From Pseudomonas folii (GTDB taxonomy: Bacteria > Pseudomonadota > Gammaproteobacteria > Pseudomonadales > Pseudomonadaceae): 64,000 nt of DNA. A program made the translations under genes and the position numbers. The stretch is from positions 1 through 64,000 of the forward strand of contig NZ_JACONW010000005.1 of assembly GCF_014357575.1 (NCBI RefSeq). Direction: 5' to 3'. This document shows, one piece after another, positions 27,632 through 36,124 of the stretch; positions within the stretch are counted from its first letter, which is position 1, and the number at the start of each line of letters is the position of its first letter. The notes below the pieces were generated by a model. The model was not told the DNA's origin and ran no database searches. It saw only the letters and a program-made list of their open reading frames with translations.

Positions 27632-28015
27632 TCAACCATTACTTATTAACTCTCCCGCCTGGTCAAACTTCATCCGGGCCGCTTCAACCTCGGGTAGTTT
27701 ATCGAGCGTCCATTTATGCAATTCGCGAAATGGCTGCTGCAGTGTCTGACCCAGATGGGTGATCTCATACTGGACTGCTACGGGGGAGAAAGAGATGACC
27801 TGGCGCGACACAAGGCCGTTTCTCTCCAGACGCCGCAGGGACTGCGTGAGTGCCTTCTGAGTGACACCCTCCAGACGACGCCTGATGGCGTTAAACCGAT
27901 GCGGCCCTTCATCAAGAACGGTCAGAATCATCATCGACCATTTGTCTGCGATTTGATCGAATAGTGCCCGACTTGGGCAGTCGGACGAAAAACATTGCGG
28001 CTTTAATTCCAGCAT
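27632..28015 (-). CDS. HxlR family transcriptional regulator
   Basis: A 127-residue winged-helix regulator of the HxlR family. The hallmark sequence ALFDQIADKWSMMILTVL is followed by the recognition helix region GVTQKALTQSLRRLERNGLV. Two N-terminal cysteines (CFSSDC, residues 8-13) resemble the sensing cysteine of redox-active HxlR proteins such as YodB; that analogy is an inference. It is divergent from the Old Yellow Enzyme gene at 28118, its likely target. Confidence 0.92.
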   Translation of the reverse strand: MLELKPQCFSSDCPSRALFDQIADKWSMMILTVLDEGPHRFNAIRRRLEGVTQKALTQSLRRLERNGLVSRQVISFSPVAVQYEITHLGQTLQQPFRELHKWTLDKLPEVEAARMKFDQAGELISNG

Positions 28016-28117
28016 CGAAGTTTCCTCGTGTATATCTAGGCTACTCTAAGTGCCTAATTGACATCTGGTTTACAAAATATACTTATATGGCTTCCGAAAG
28101 CAAATGGAGTCCATACA

Positions 28118-29236
28118 ATGTCAAACCCTGATACCAGCATCCTGTTTCGTCCTCTTTCCATCCGGTCGCTTGAGCTGAAAAACCGGATTGTCATGGCACC
28201 GATGACCAGGCAGTTTTCGCCTGAAGGCATTCCCGGCGAAGGGAGCGCGGCTTACTACCGTCGGCGGGCCGAGGGGCAAGTCGGATTGATCTTGTCAGAA
28301 GGAACCGTCGTTGATCGTCCCGCTTCACGTAACGGGCCCGGCATTCCTTTTTTCCATGGTGGGCCAGCGTTGGCCGGATGGAAGAATGTGATCGATTCCG
28401 TTCACAATGCTGGAGGCCGCATGGGGCCGCAACTCTGGCACACCGGTGCCGTGCGTGATGTCAGTGGCTGGGAACCTGATGCGCCAGTGGAAAGCCCATC
28501 TGGCCTCGATTCGCCAAACCAGCCACGCGGTGTGGCTATGCGCGAAGAGGATATTGCAGACGCAATAGCTGCCTTTGCCAAGGCGGCGGCGGATGCCAAG
28601 CGACTGGGTTTCGACACCGTTGAAATCCACGGGGCTCATGGCTATCTGATCGATCAGTTTTTCTGGGCGGGCACCAATCAGCGCACCGATGGCTACGGCG
28701 GGCCGACCATCAAAGAGCGCTCCCGTTTTGCCGCAGAGATCGTCTCTGCTGTTCGTCATGCGGTCGGGCCCGAATTCCCGATCATCATGCGCGTTAGTCA
28801 ATGGAAGCAGCAGGACTTTGGGGTGCGCCTCGCCGAGACACCTGCGCTGATGGAAGACTGGTTGCTGCCGTTGGTCGAGGCGGGTGTCGATGTTCTGCAT
28901 TGCTCACAGCGACGCTTCTGGGACCCTGAATTTCCCGAAATTGACGGTGAGAACGGGCTGAATTGCGCAGGGTGGGCGAAGAAAGTGACTGGGGCGACAA
29001 CTATCAGCGTCGGTTCGGTCGGTCTGGATAATGATGTTACTCACGCATTCGCTGGCGAGGGATCCGCGCCTGCCAGTCTGGAGCGGCTTATCGAGCGCAT
29101 GGAGCGTGAGGAGTTTGATCTGATCGCAGTAGGGCGTGTGCTGTTGAGCGACAAGGATTGGGTCGCCAAGGTCGCAAAAGGCGATTACGGGGATTTGAAG
29201 GGCTTCAATCCCGCATCTTTAGCCAAATTGATTTGA
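28118..29236 (+). CDS. NADH:flavin oxidoreductase, Old Yellow Enzyme family
   Basis: A 372-residue FMN-dependent ene-reductase. N-terminal VMAPMTRQFSPEG and EIHGAHGYLIDQFF carry family-typical flavin and substrate contacts, and SVGSVG and AVGRVLLSD segments bind the FMN phosphate. These enzymes reduce enones, nitro compounds and quinones. The start at 28118 is preceded by TGGAG; the frame is open to 28058, where a TTGACA element probably belongs to the promoter. The divergent HxlR gene suggests induction by reactive electrophiles. Confidence 0.93.
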   Translation: MSNPDTSILFRPLSIRSLELKNRIVMAPMTRQFSPEGIPGEGSAAYYRRRAEGQVGLILSEGTVVDRPASRNGPGIPFFHGGPALAGWKNVIDSVHNAGGRMGPQLWHTGAVRDVSGWEPDAPVESPSGLDSPNQPRGVAMREEDIADAIAAFAKAAADAKRLGFDTVEIHGAHGYLIDQFFWAGTNQRTDGYGGPTIKERSRFAAEIVSAVRHAVGPEFPIIMRVSQWKQQDFGVRLAETPALMEDWLLPLVEAGVDVLHCSQRRFWDPEFPEIDGENGLNCAGWAKKVTGATTISVGSVGLDNDVTHAFAGEGSAPASLERLIERMEREEFDLIAVGRVLLSDKDWVAKVAKGDYGDLKGFNPASLAKLI

Positions 29237-29416
29237 GACTTAAGTCGGAACTGGGTGTGCGTCTGAAAGCAGGCGCATTACCTTGAACTGAGCCTTGATG
29301 CTGAGCGCGACAGCAAAATGCCGTTCATTCTCGAGGACCACCACCTGGATGAGATTACCGAGAAACTCCAGAGTGCACTGCAACTCACGTTGAAAAGTCT
29401 CTGAGGAAATACCGAT

Positions 29417-29980
29417 ATGGCCATTCAATCGCGGCTAAGCGAACTGACTGGGGCATCCATGGATGAAGCCCAGCGTTCGGTACTCAAGGACATTCTTGCG
29501 GGCCCGAGGGGCAACCTGGATGGACCTTTTCTGGCCTGGATTCACAGTCCCGAACTGGCCAGTCATGCCCAGCGACTGGGAGCGTTCTGTCGATATGGCA
29601 CACGGCTGGAGTTGCGCTTGACGGAGCTGGCGATTCTCTCCACCGCCGCATGGTGGCAGTCGCAGGCTGAGTGGCAGATTCATGAGCCGATCGCCCGTGC
29701 CGCGGGTATCACAGACTCGGTTATTGATGCACTGCGGCAGCAAGTAGCCCCGCAATTTGCGCGCGAGGATGAACAACTGGTCTATAGCCTGGGCAAGTCG
29801 TTGTACGAGACGCGTCGTATTGACGAAGATTTGTATGCGACCGCAATCCAGACGTTCGGGGAGCCTGGCCTTGTAGAGCTTGTCGGGGTTTTTGGGTATT
29901 ACTCGTTGGTGGCAATGACATTGAATGTGTTCGCAGTGCGTCGTGATACCGATGCACCGCTGCCGTTTGTTGAGCTATGA
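29417..29980 (+). CDS. Carboxymuconolactone decarboxylase family protein
   Basis: A 187-residue CMD-family (AhpD-like) protein. The core segment RLTELAILSTAAWWQSQAEW is clear, but the CxxC of peroxidatic AhpD proteins is absent (no cysteine at that position), so it is more like the gamma-carboxymuconolactone decarboxylase branch. GAGGAAATACCGAT precedes the ATG. It follows the Old Yellow Enzyme gene by 180 bp in the same direction. The substrate is unknown. Confidence 0.85.
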   Translation: MAIQSRLSELTGASMDEAQRSVLKDILAGPRGNLDGPFLAWIHSPELASHAQRLGAFCRYGTRLELRLTELAILSTAAWWQSQAEWQIHEPIARAAGITDSVIDALRQQVAPQFAREDEQLVYSLGKSLYETRRIDEDLYATAIQTFGEPGLVELVGVFGYYSLVAMTLNVFAVRRDTDAPLPFVEL

Positions 29981-30239
29981 GTCTGTGTTGAACTGATGCT
30001 CGGTACCTTTTGGGGCCGAAGCATGTTGCTATGAATATGTGGTGTGATGCCTTGGCAGGATCATATGGCTAGAGGCTATCCGGATCCCCGAAAAACATTT
30101 TGACTAGGCTCTAGGACGGTTTTTTCAGCTAAAAAAATCAAGTTATGCCCCCATTTTTGCCCCTATTCGCACCGGGTGTTCAAGCGATCGCGAACGGCGA
30201 TTTCCACCGGCCTCAAGTCTGGCAGTGCCTGGATCAAGC

Positions 30240-30836
30240 CGGCAGCGTTGTTGGTTACGCCCTGACTCTTGCACTCGCGATTTTTGTTCCTAGTGGTATC
30301 GGTCAGGTCGTCGACGATGGTTGCGGTCATAATCGACCCAAGCAGGCCTACAACTGCCAGCGCTGCGGAGTAGAGAAAGATGATACGCAAGGCTTCAAGG
30401 TTCAACGGCACTTCAGGCCACAGGAAAATCCTTAGCGTCTCTGGCAGTTGGCCCATATCACCTATGCTGCGGATATCCAGCCCCAGGTAAATCGCGATGG
30501 CAGTCAAGATCGGAATGCACACCAACGGCGAGGGAATCAGCTTGCCAGTCACCGGTACATACGGGAACAGGTAGATGATCACGAGACCCACTGCGGTCAT
30601 GGCGTAGACGTGCCAGCTCACGTTGGTCAATTCAGGTAACTGCGGCATGAAAATCAGAGTCGCTAACGCGTTCACAAACCCGGTGACCACGGAGCGGGAA
30701 ACGAAGCGCATCAGCGACCCCAGCCTCAGGTAACCCGCGACGATTTGAAGTACCCCACAGAGCAAGTTGGCGGCCAGCAGATACTGAAGTCCGTGATCTT
30801 TAACGAGGGCTACCATTAACAATATTATGGCACCCG
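30240..30836 (-). pseudogene. Internal fragment of a SulP-family anion transporter gene
   Basis: Read leftward, about 200 codons encode the middle of a SulP permease: [60 protein letters not shown] and SIMTATIVDDLTDTTRNKNREC. The N-terminal helices and everything after the last segment, including the STAS domain, are missing. At 30836/30837 the sequence passes without a gap into an arsB fragment on the opposite strand, which marks a rearrangement junction. Confidence 0.88.
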
Positions 30837-31225
30837 TAACCGACTCGCTCTCGGCGCTACTGAACATATTTGCTGTGCATGGTGTGTGGGCCGCTACCTT
30901 GGGCACGGGTATCACCGCTGCGCTGTTATCTTGGATCATGAACAACATGCCGAGTGTGCTTATCGGCGCTCTTTCCATTCAGGCCAGCGACGCTACCGGA
31001 CTGGTACGTGAGGCCATGATCTATGCCAACGTCATCGGTTACGATCTCGGCCCCAAGATTACGCCAATCGGAAGCCTGGCCACGTTGCTGTGGCTGCACG
31101 TCCTGGCGCAGAAAAATATCCGTATCACCTGGGGCTACTACTTCAAAGTCGGCAGCATCCTCACCATCCCTATCTTGGTAGTGACGCTAGTGGCACTGGC
31201 GTTGCGGCTTAGCATTCCTGTCTAG
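30837..31225 (+). pseudogene. arsB: 3' fragment of the arsenite efflux gene arsB
   Basis: About 130 codons encode the last third of the ArsB arsenite/proton pump: [60 protein letters not shown] and the C-terminal helix. ArsB is normally about 427 residues. The first two thirds are replaced by the inverted sulP fragment. An ATG at 30827 could start a short product, but it could not be a working pump. The arsC gene follows after 9 bp, so the old operon order arsB-arsC-arsH is still visible. Confidence 0.9.
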
Positions 31226-31234
31226 GAGAACCCC

Positions 31235-31705
31235 ATGAAAGTGCTCTTTATGTGTACGGCAAACAGCTGCCGGAGCGTTCTCTCGGAGGGGGTATTCAAC
31301 CACCTGGCCCCGAGCGGCTTTACTGCAGTCAGTTCGGGCAGCTTCCCAAGCGGCCAGCTGAATCCACGCGCCGTGAGCACGCTGCAAGCGCTGGGTATCG
31401 ACACCACAGGTCTCTACAGCAAAGGCTCAGAGGTTTTCTCGGATTCCCCACCGGACGTGGTGATCACGGTGTGCGACAAGGCCGGAGGCGAACCATGCCC
31501 GGTTTATTTTGGGCCTGCTGTGAAAAGCCACTGGGGCCTTGCCGACCCGTCGGATGTGGAAGGAACAGACGGCGAAATCCAGGCCGCGTTTGACGCGACA
31601 GTCAACCAGATTAGAAAGCGTTTTGAAGCATTTTTCAATCTCGATCATTTCGCACTTGCACCGGTGGAACTGAAGCGCGAGCTAGATCGAATAGGTGGCC
31701 TGTAA
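31235..31705 (+). CDS. arsC: Arsenate reductase, thioredoxin-coupled type
   Basis: A 156-residue arsenate reductase of the low-molecular-weight phosphatase fold. The P-loop is CTANSCR (C7 to R13), and the resolving cysteines are C80 (VITVCDKA) and C88 (GEPCP). It reduces arsenate to arsenite using thioredoxin. AGGAGAACCCC precedes the ATG. The gene is intact, but both neighbours, arsB and arsH, are truncated and no arsR of the arsenic type is present, so expression and benefit are doubtful unless arsenite efflux is encoded elsewhere. Confidence 0.95.
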   Translation: MKVLFMCTANSCRSVLSEGVFNHLAPSGFTAVSSGSFPSGQLNPRAVSTLQALGIDTTGLYSKGSEVFSDSPPDVVITVCDKAGGEPCPVYFGPAVKSHWGLADPSDVEGTDGEIQAAFDATVNQIRKRFEAFFNLDHFALAPVELKRELDRIGGL

Positions 31706-31992
31706 TGGACGAGTTTTCCTCGGAGAACAGTCTGGATCTACCTAATCTGGATCAGTCGCTTATTGACGTCGCCACCTTGGATCGCCTGCAACGCAACGAG
31801 CAACCAACTCACAAGCCGCGCATCTTGTTGCTGTACGGATCAACTCCTGAGCGCTCTTTCAGCAGGCTCCTGCCCGCCGCGCTGTTCCCGGCAGTTTTGC
31901 TTCCGGGGTCTATGGCCGGATATAACCCAAGTTTCGAGGCAGCTTTTCCGTTTCCAGCCCTATGTCAGTTCTTCAGACTGCCCGCGGTTTAA
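31705..31992 (+). pseudogene. arsH: 5' fragment of arsH (NADPH-dependent FMN reductase)
   Basis: The frame starts at an ATG overlapping the arsC stop codon by one base. It encodes the ArsH N-terminus: SLDLPNLDQSLIDVATLDRL, then HKPRILLLYGSTPERSFSRL. After residue 55 the similarity stops, and the rest (to residue 95) is unrelated. ArsH is normally about 230 residues, and the FMN-reductase body is missing. The break is one more boundary of the decayed arsenic locus. Confidence 0.85.
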
Positions 31993-32001
31993 CGACTACC
32001 G

Positions 32002-33624
32002 TTACAAGCGGAAGCGTCCGACCTCCTGCTTGAGGCCCATGGCCAACTCGTTTAAGCCATTGCTGGTTCGCAGCAAGTCTTGCACGGACAGGTTGTTCTG
32101 CTCAGCCATTTGCGCAGAGCGTTCGACATTGCGTGCGACGTCCTGGCTAGCGGCTGTCTGTTCACGCAGAGCTAGGGATATCTGCTCGACCACGGCCAAT
32201 ACCTGCCCCGAGCTCTCGCGAATCTCAGTGATGGCGGTGCCCGCCGAGCCTGCCATTTCCACGCCTTGGTTGACCTCTAATACGCCGCTACGCATGCTTT
32301 CTACGGTCTCGCGTACGCCCAGTTGGATCTTGTCGATCATGCTGGCGATTTCTTTAGTAGATTTGCCGGTGTTTTGCGCCAGCAATCTCACCTCGTCTGC
32401 CACCACAGCGAAACCGCGCCCTTGTTCTCCAGCACGCGCCGCCTCGATTGCTGCGTTAAGGGCCAACAGATTGGTCTGGTCGGCGATGCCTTGAATTACG
32501 CTTACGATGCTGGAAATCTGCTCAGAGTGCTGTCCCAGTTCCGACACCTTGGTCGATGCGTGCTGCACGGTTCGTGCGATACCGTTCATGCTGGTCAAGG
32601 TGTTCTGAATGACCCCAGAACCATCTTTCGATTGCTGGCCCGAGCGGTTGGCGAGGTTGCCTGCTTCATCAGCGTTGTCGGAGACATGATTGATACTCAC
32701 GGTCAGTTGTTCGACCGTGGCAGCCATCGCCGAGGCTGAACTGGACTGCTCGTTGACCGCTGTGGACAACTGCTCCGAAGCGCTAGAGATCATATGTACC
32801 GAGTCAACCAATTGGTTGGACGCCCGACTGATCTGCTGGATCATCTCGCGCAGGCGCGTCTGCATGCGGTCGAATGCCTTGGGCAGTTCGTCGCTGGTGC
32901 TGGTATCGATGACGGTGTCCAGGCGCCCTTCGGCCACGGCGATCGCGGCATCGATCGCGACCTGAAGGCGTGCTCGAATCGTGCGGCCGAGCGAAAACGC
33001 CAGAGTCATCGCTAAAACGGCAGCAATCAAACCTCCTGATATGAGGATCGTGACGGCTTGATCCTTCGCTTGGTTCATCTGCTCAGTGCGTTGTGCCAGT
33101 AGCACGTCTTCAGCGTGGGTCACCTCGGCAATGATGCTCCGCATGCCATCCATCTTGGCCTTGCCACTACCCCTGCTGATACGGATGTCCAAGGGCTCGT
33201 CCGCGCCAGCGTCTTGGGTCAACTGGCGTCGCTGAGCGATGATTGAATGGACATCTTCGTCAAGCCAGCGCGTTTGCAACTGTCCGAGAGCAGTGAGGCG
33301 TGCCTGTTGATCGGGGTTGTCGCTGGTCAATTGCTTGAGCGTCGCCAGCGCGTCGTCGAACTTGCGCTCGCCGGCAATTTGCGGCTCAAGAAAATTGTCC
33401 TTGGAGGAGATGACAAAACCGCGCATGCCGGTTTCGATATTGATCAGTTGCTCCAGAGCCATCTGAGCTTGGCTTAAAACCTTATAGGTGTGCACGTTGC
33501 TGTTGGTGGCGGTTTCGACCTGAACGAAACCGCGATACGCGCTAAAAACAAGGACGCCCAAGAGCGCTACGATGGCGGCGAAGCTGATGTAAAGCTTCTG
33601 TGAAATGCTGAGTTTTTTGTACAT
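32002..33624 (-). CDS. Methyl-accepting chemotaxis protein with CHASE3-like sensor
   Basis: A 540-residue membrane chemoreceptor. TM1 (residues 10-30) is followed by a periplasmic CHASE3-like helical domain ([18 protein letters not shown]), TM2 (about 185-207), HAMP, and a long cytoplasmic signalling domain whose hairpin tip carries [15 protein letters not shown] and [20 protein letters not shown]. There is no C-terminal pentapeptide for CheR binding. The start at 33624 ([11 protein letters not shown]) was chosen by similarity to the family; the frame extends to 33654. Ligand unknown. Confidence 0.93.
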   Translation of the reverse strand: MYKKLSISQKLYISFAAIVALLGVLVFSAYRGFVQVETATNSNVHTYKVLSQAQMALEQLINIETGMRGFVISSKDNFLEPQIAGERKFDDALATLKQLTSDNPDQQARLTALGQLQTRWLDEDVHSIIAQRRQLTQDAGADEPLDIRISRGSGKAKMDGMRSIIAEVTHAEDVLLAQRTEQMNQAKDQAVTILISGGLIAAVLAMTLAFSLGRTIRARLQVAIDAAIAVAEGRLDTVIDTSTSDELPKAFDRMQTRLREMIQQISRASNQLVDSVHMISSASEQLSTAVNEQSSSASAMAATVEQLTVSINHVSDNADEAGNLANRSGQQSKDGSGVIQNTLTSMNGIARTVQHASTKVSELGQHSEQISSIVSVIQGIADQTNLLALNAAIEAARAGEQGRGFAVVADEVRLLAQNTGKSTKEIASMIDKIQLGVRETVESMRSGVLEVNQGVEMAGSAGTAITEIRESSGQVLAVVEQISLALREQTAASQDVARNVERSAQMAEQNNLSVQDLLRTSNGLNELAMGLKQEVGRFRL

Positions 33625-33907
33625 GGGTGGGCACTCGAGTGATGGACCATCCATGGCTCAGTCATTTGATTGTATTGGTAGGTTAAAGAGATTGGTGGTG
33701 TCATATGGCTACCATTCGTATCGGCGGGTAGGAAGCTCACTTTAGTGTTGGTCAAGAAAAATCCAGGACATGACAGAACTCTCAAGAAATTGAGTAGGGA
33801 AGGCTGGAAGTTATTCACTATTGCGGTGGACAGGCTTTATTTGGCTGCCATGTTGTCTGGCGTAAATCTGCCACAGACTGTGTTGAGGAGCTGCAGCGAT
33901 GACGGGA

Positions 33908-34125
33908 TCAGTCGAAATTTTCAGCAGAATGTTAGCGCCAATGACCGCTGCCGCACCGCCGATGCGGGTTGAGATCTGCCCAAAAGGCATCAGTTGAATA
34001 TGGTTGGCTGCTGGGAGGATGGCGACGTCCCTTCTACCGCGCAGAAAGCTGTGGCAGCAGGTGACGATGGCCGCCTCGATGGGGGACATCTTCATTAGAT
34101 TAAGGACCATGAACCTTGCAGTGTA
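33908..34125 (-). pseudogene. 3' remnant of a 2-hydroxycarboxylate transporter gene
   Basis: About 70 codons encode NLMKMSPIEAAIVTCCHS, DVAILPAANHIQLMPFGQ and ISTRIGGAAAVIGANILLK, closely matching the last 70 residues of the intact 2HCT transporter at 45583-46929. The conserved GLGGTGD loop has become FLRGRRD. A one-base deletion just before the stop shifts the frame, so the original stop at 33908 is out of frame. No upstream part remains. Confidence 0.88.
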
Positions 34126-34199
34126 AGCGTCTGGCCAGCTCACCTTCCTGAGCACGACGCTAAAGGCGATGGTGTCCACCAAGCCCAGAAAACACGGGA

Positions 34200-34459
34200 T
34201 ACTGCTCAAAATGCTGGCGCTTCGCTGTTTGAAATTACGGAGTTCATCGACAATGTCACCGAGCGTAACGTGCTCATTGCGACAGCCTCTGAAGAGCAGG
34301 CTCGGGCGGGGTGCCAGAAAGGTGGATCGCAGCCCTGTAAGTATCCGCGTCCTCTCAAATCAGTCCTTCGAGGGTTTAAATCCGACCGCTATTGCAACAT
34401 CGGAGCTCGCCAAGCTTGCGGTTGAACTTAACATGCTGATGAAGCAGTTCCATGTATAG
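34200..34459 (+). pseudogene. 3' remnant of a chemoreceptor gene
   Basis: The plus strand encodes AGASLFEITEFIDNVTERNV and LIATASEEQARA. After a frameshift near 34310 it reads VDRSPVSIRVLSNQSFEG and ELAKLAVELNMLMKQFHV, then a stop at 34459. This is the very C-terminal end of a methyl-accepting chemotaxis protein different from the intact one at 32002. The rest of the receptor is gone. Confidence 0.85.
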
Positions 34460-34708
34460 AGGCAATGCATTTATTGTCTAGGGATGAGTGAGGAAGCCAT
34501 CTTGCTAGTCCGGTAATCGATAGCCCTGAGGCAGTAACAGCGTTGGTTAAGCGGTGTGTCCGTACGGATAGCGAGCGTGCTTTCACTGGGTGTTATAGCC
34601 AGCACAGCATTGACCTAGTTGCTGAAAACTTACTAATCCAAGCTCCTACGTTATGATTCGTACTTCAAAACGTGCGTCTACGAACCAATCAGTGTTCGGG
34701 GCTGGGTT

Positions 34709-36124
34709 TCAGTTCTGCGAACGCGGTTGCCAACCCCCGCCCAACGCTTTGAACACATCGAGTCGAGCTGAGCCAACTTGTTGATCTGCCGTCGCAGCCT
34801 GCGACCTCCTGCTCACCAAGCTATTTTGCGCCACCATCACGTCCAGGTAACTTATGGAGCCGGCCCGGAAGCGTTGCTCGGCCAACATGAATGCGCTCTC
34901 GGCATGATCACGCGCTTGAATCAAGGCATTGCGTTGCTCGATGGCACCTTGATAGGTACTCAGGGCTTGTTCGGACTCCTTTAACGCTGTCAGCACCACA
35001 CTGTCGAAGTGTGCCAGCGAGGCTGCGCTCTGGGCCTGGGCCTGCGCAATGCGGCTACGTGCTAGGGTCATGTTCGGGAACGTCCATGAAATTAACGGCC
35101 CGAAGGAGAACGACCAAGCGCGGTCGCCTTGTAGGGAGTCGTTGCGCAGGTAGCTGGTCGAGGCACCGAGCGTGACCCGGGGATATAGGTCTGCAACTGC
35201 CACGCCGATACGTGCAGTGTCAGCGGCCAACTTACGCTCGGCCTGGCGGATGTCGGGGCGTCTGCGCAGCATGCTCATGCCATCACCAACCGGAATGGCG
35301 CCTTTTACTTCTGGAGCTTTTTCACACCAACTCGCCGCTTGTGGTATTTGCGAAGGTGGGCGGCCCGTCAGAGCTGCCAATTCGAACAACGCCGCATTTC
35401 TTTGAGCTTGAATACGTGGTACCGCTGCTTCTGCTTGGGCGAGTGCCTCACCAGATCGCTCCACATCAAGCAGCGAGCCGGAGCCGGCACGCTGGTGTCG
35501 GGTCACTAGGTCCAGCGTTCGGCTTGCAAGTTCAACAGAGGAGCGTGCTACTTCAACGGACTCTCCGTAAGCACAGGCATCCACGTAGGCTCGCGTTGTC
35601 TCCGCGACCACTACCACCTTGGTAGCATCACGGGCCGCATTGATAGCCTCAATATCGCCACGTGCCGCTTCGATGTCGCGCCTCACACGCCCGAAGAGAT
35701 CCAGCTCGTAGGAAATATTCAACCCCCCGGTGTAGCTCCACTGCACAGGTGCTTGGCCGGTCCCGCTTGAAGCCGTTTGGTTGCGGCCGCGGCTGACGCC
35801 GGCGGACACATCAGTGGAAGGCAAGAGTTCCCCGCGCGTTTCTCGATAGATCGCGCGCGCTCGGTCTAGGTTTGCTAACGCCGTGCGCAGTTCGGTGTTT
35901 GCAGACAAGGCCTCCGCCACGATTGCGTCGAGGGCTGGGTCGTTGTAAAGCTTCCACCACTGCGCAGGAGGCGAAACGGCATTCACGTGCGTCGAGTCAC
36001 TGACGAATGAGCCCGATGTCTTTTCAGGAAAGGCCACAGGTTGATAGTCCGGCCCACTGGCGCAGCCAGCCACACTGAGGGCTAACGCCAGTACAGCTGG
36101 CCGAGTCGCTCTTTCAATCTGCAT
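34709..36124 (-). CDS. Outer-membrane efflux lipoprotein, NodT/OprM family
   Basis: A 471-residue outer-membrane factor of RND pumps. The signal peptide ends in a lipobox with the acylated cysteine at C21 (LSVAGC). Two outer-membrane efflux protein repeats follow, with typical LDLFGRVRRDIEAARGD and MLRRRPDIRQAERKL segments. It forms the TolC-like exit duct. Its start overlaps the end of the RND permease gene by 11 bp, so it is the last gene of the operon that begins with the MFS-adaptor fusion. Confidence 0.94.
   Translation of the reverse strand: MQIERATRPAVLALALSVAGCASGPDYQPVAFPEKTSGSFVSDSTHVNAVSPPAQWWKLYNDPALDAIVAEALSANTELRTALANLDRARAIYRETRGELLPSTDVSAGVSRGRNQTASSGTGQAPVQWSYTGGLNISYELDLFGRVRRDIEAARGDIEAINAARDATKVVVVAETTRAYVDACAYGESVEVARSSVELASRTLDLVTRHQRAGSGSLLDVERSGEALAQAEAAVPRIQAQRNAALFELAALTGRPPSQIPQAASWCEKAPEVKGAIPVGDGMSMLRRRPDIRQAERKLAADTARIGVAVADLYPRVTLGASTSYLRNDSLQGDRAWSFSFGPLISWTFPNMTLARSRIAQAQAQSAASLAHFDSVVLTALKESEQALSTYQGAIEQRNALIQARDHAESAFMLAEQRFRAGSISYLDVMVAQNSLVSRRSQAATADQQVGSARLDVFKALGGGWQPRSQN

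Noticed and set aside
29240-29428. A 62-codon minus-strand frame and a 28-codon plus-strand frame (ATG at 29312) between the OYE and CMD genes.
   Set aside because: Both are short and mutually antisense, and neither shows a ribosome-binding site or known family. Coding cannot be decided without comparison.
30040-30240. Possible integrase end or attachment site left of the sulP fragment.
   Set aside because: The sequence has poly-C and poly-A runs, but I could not identify a tRNA, direct repeat or recombinase motif.
31763-32494. A 243-codon frame antisense to the chemoreceptor.
   Set aside because: It overlaps the conserved signalling domain on the other strand and has the composition of a shadow frame.
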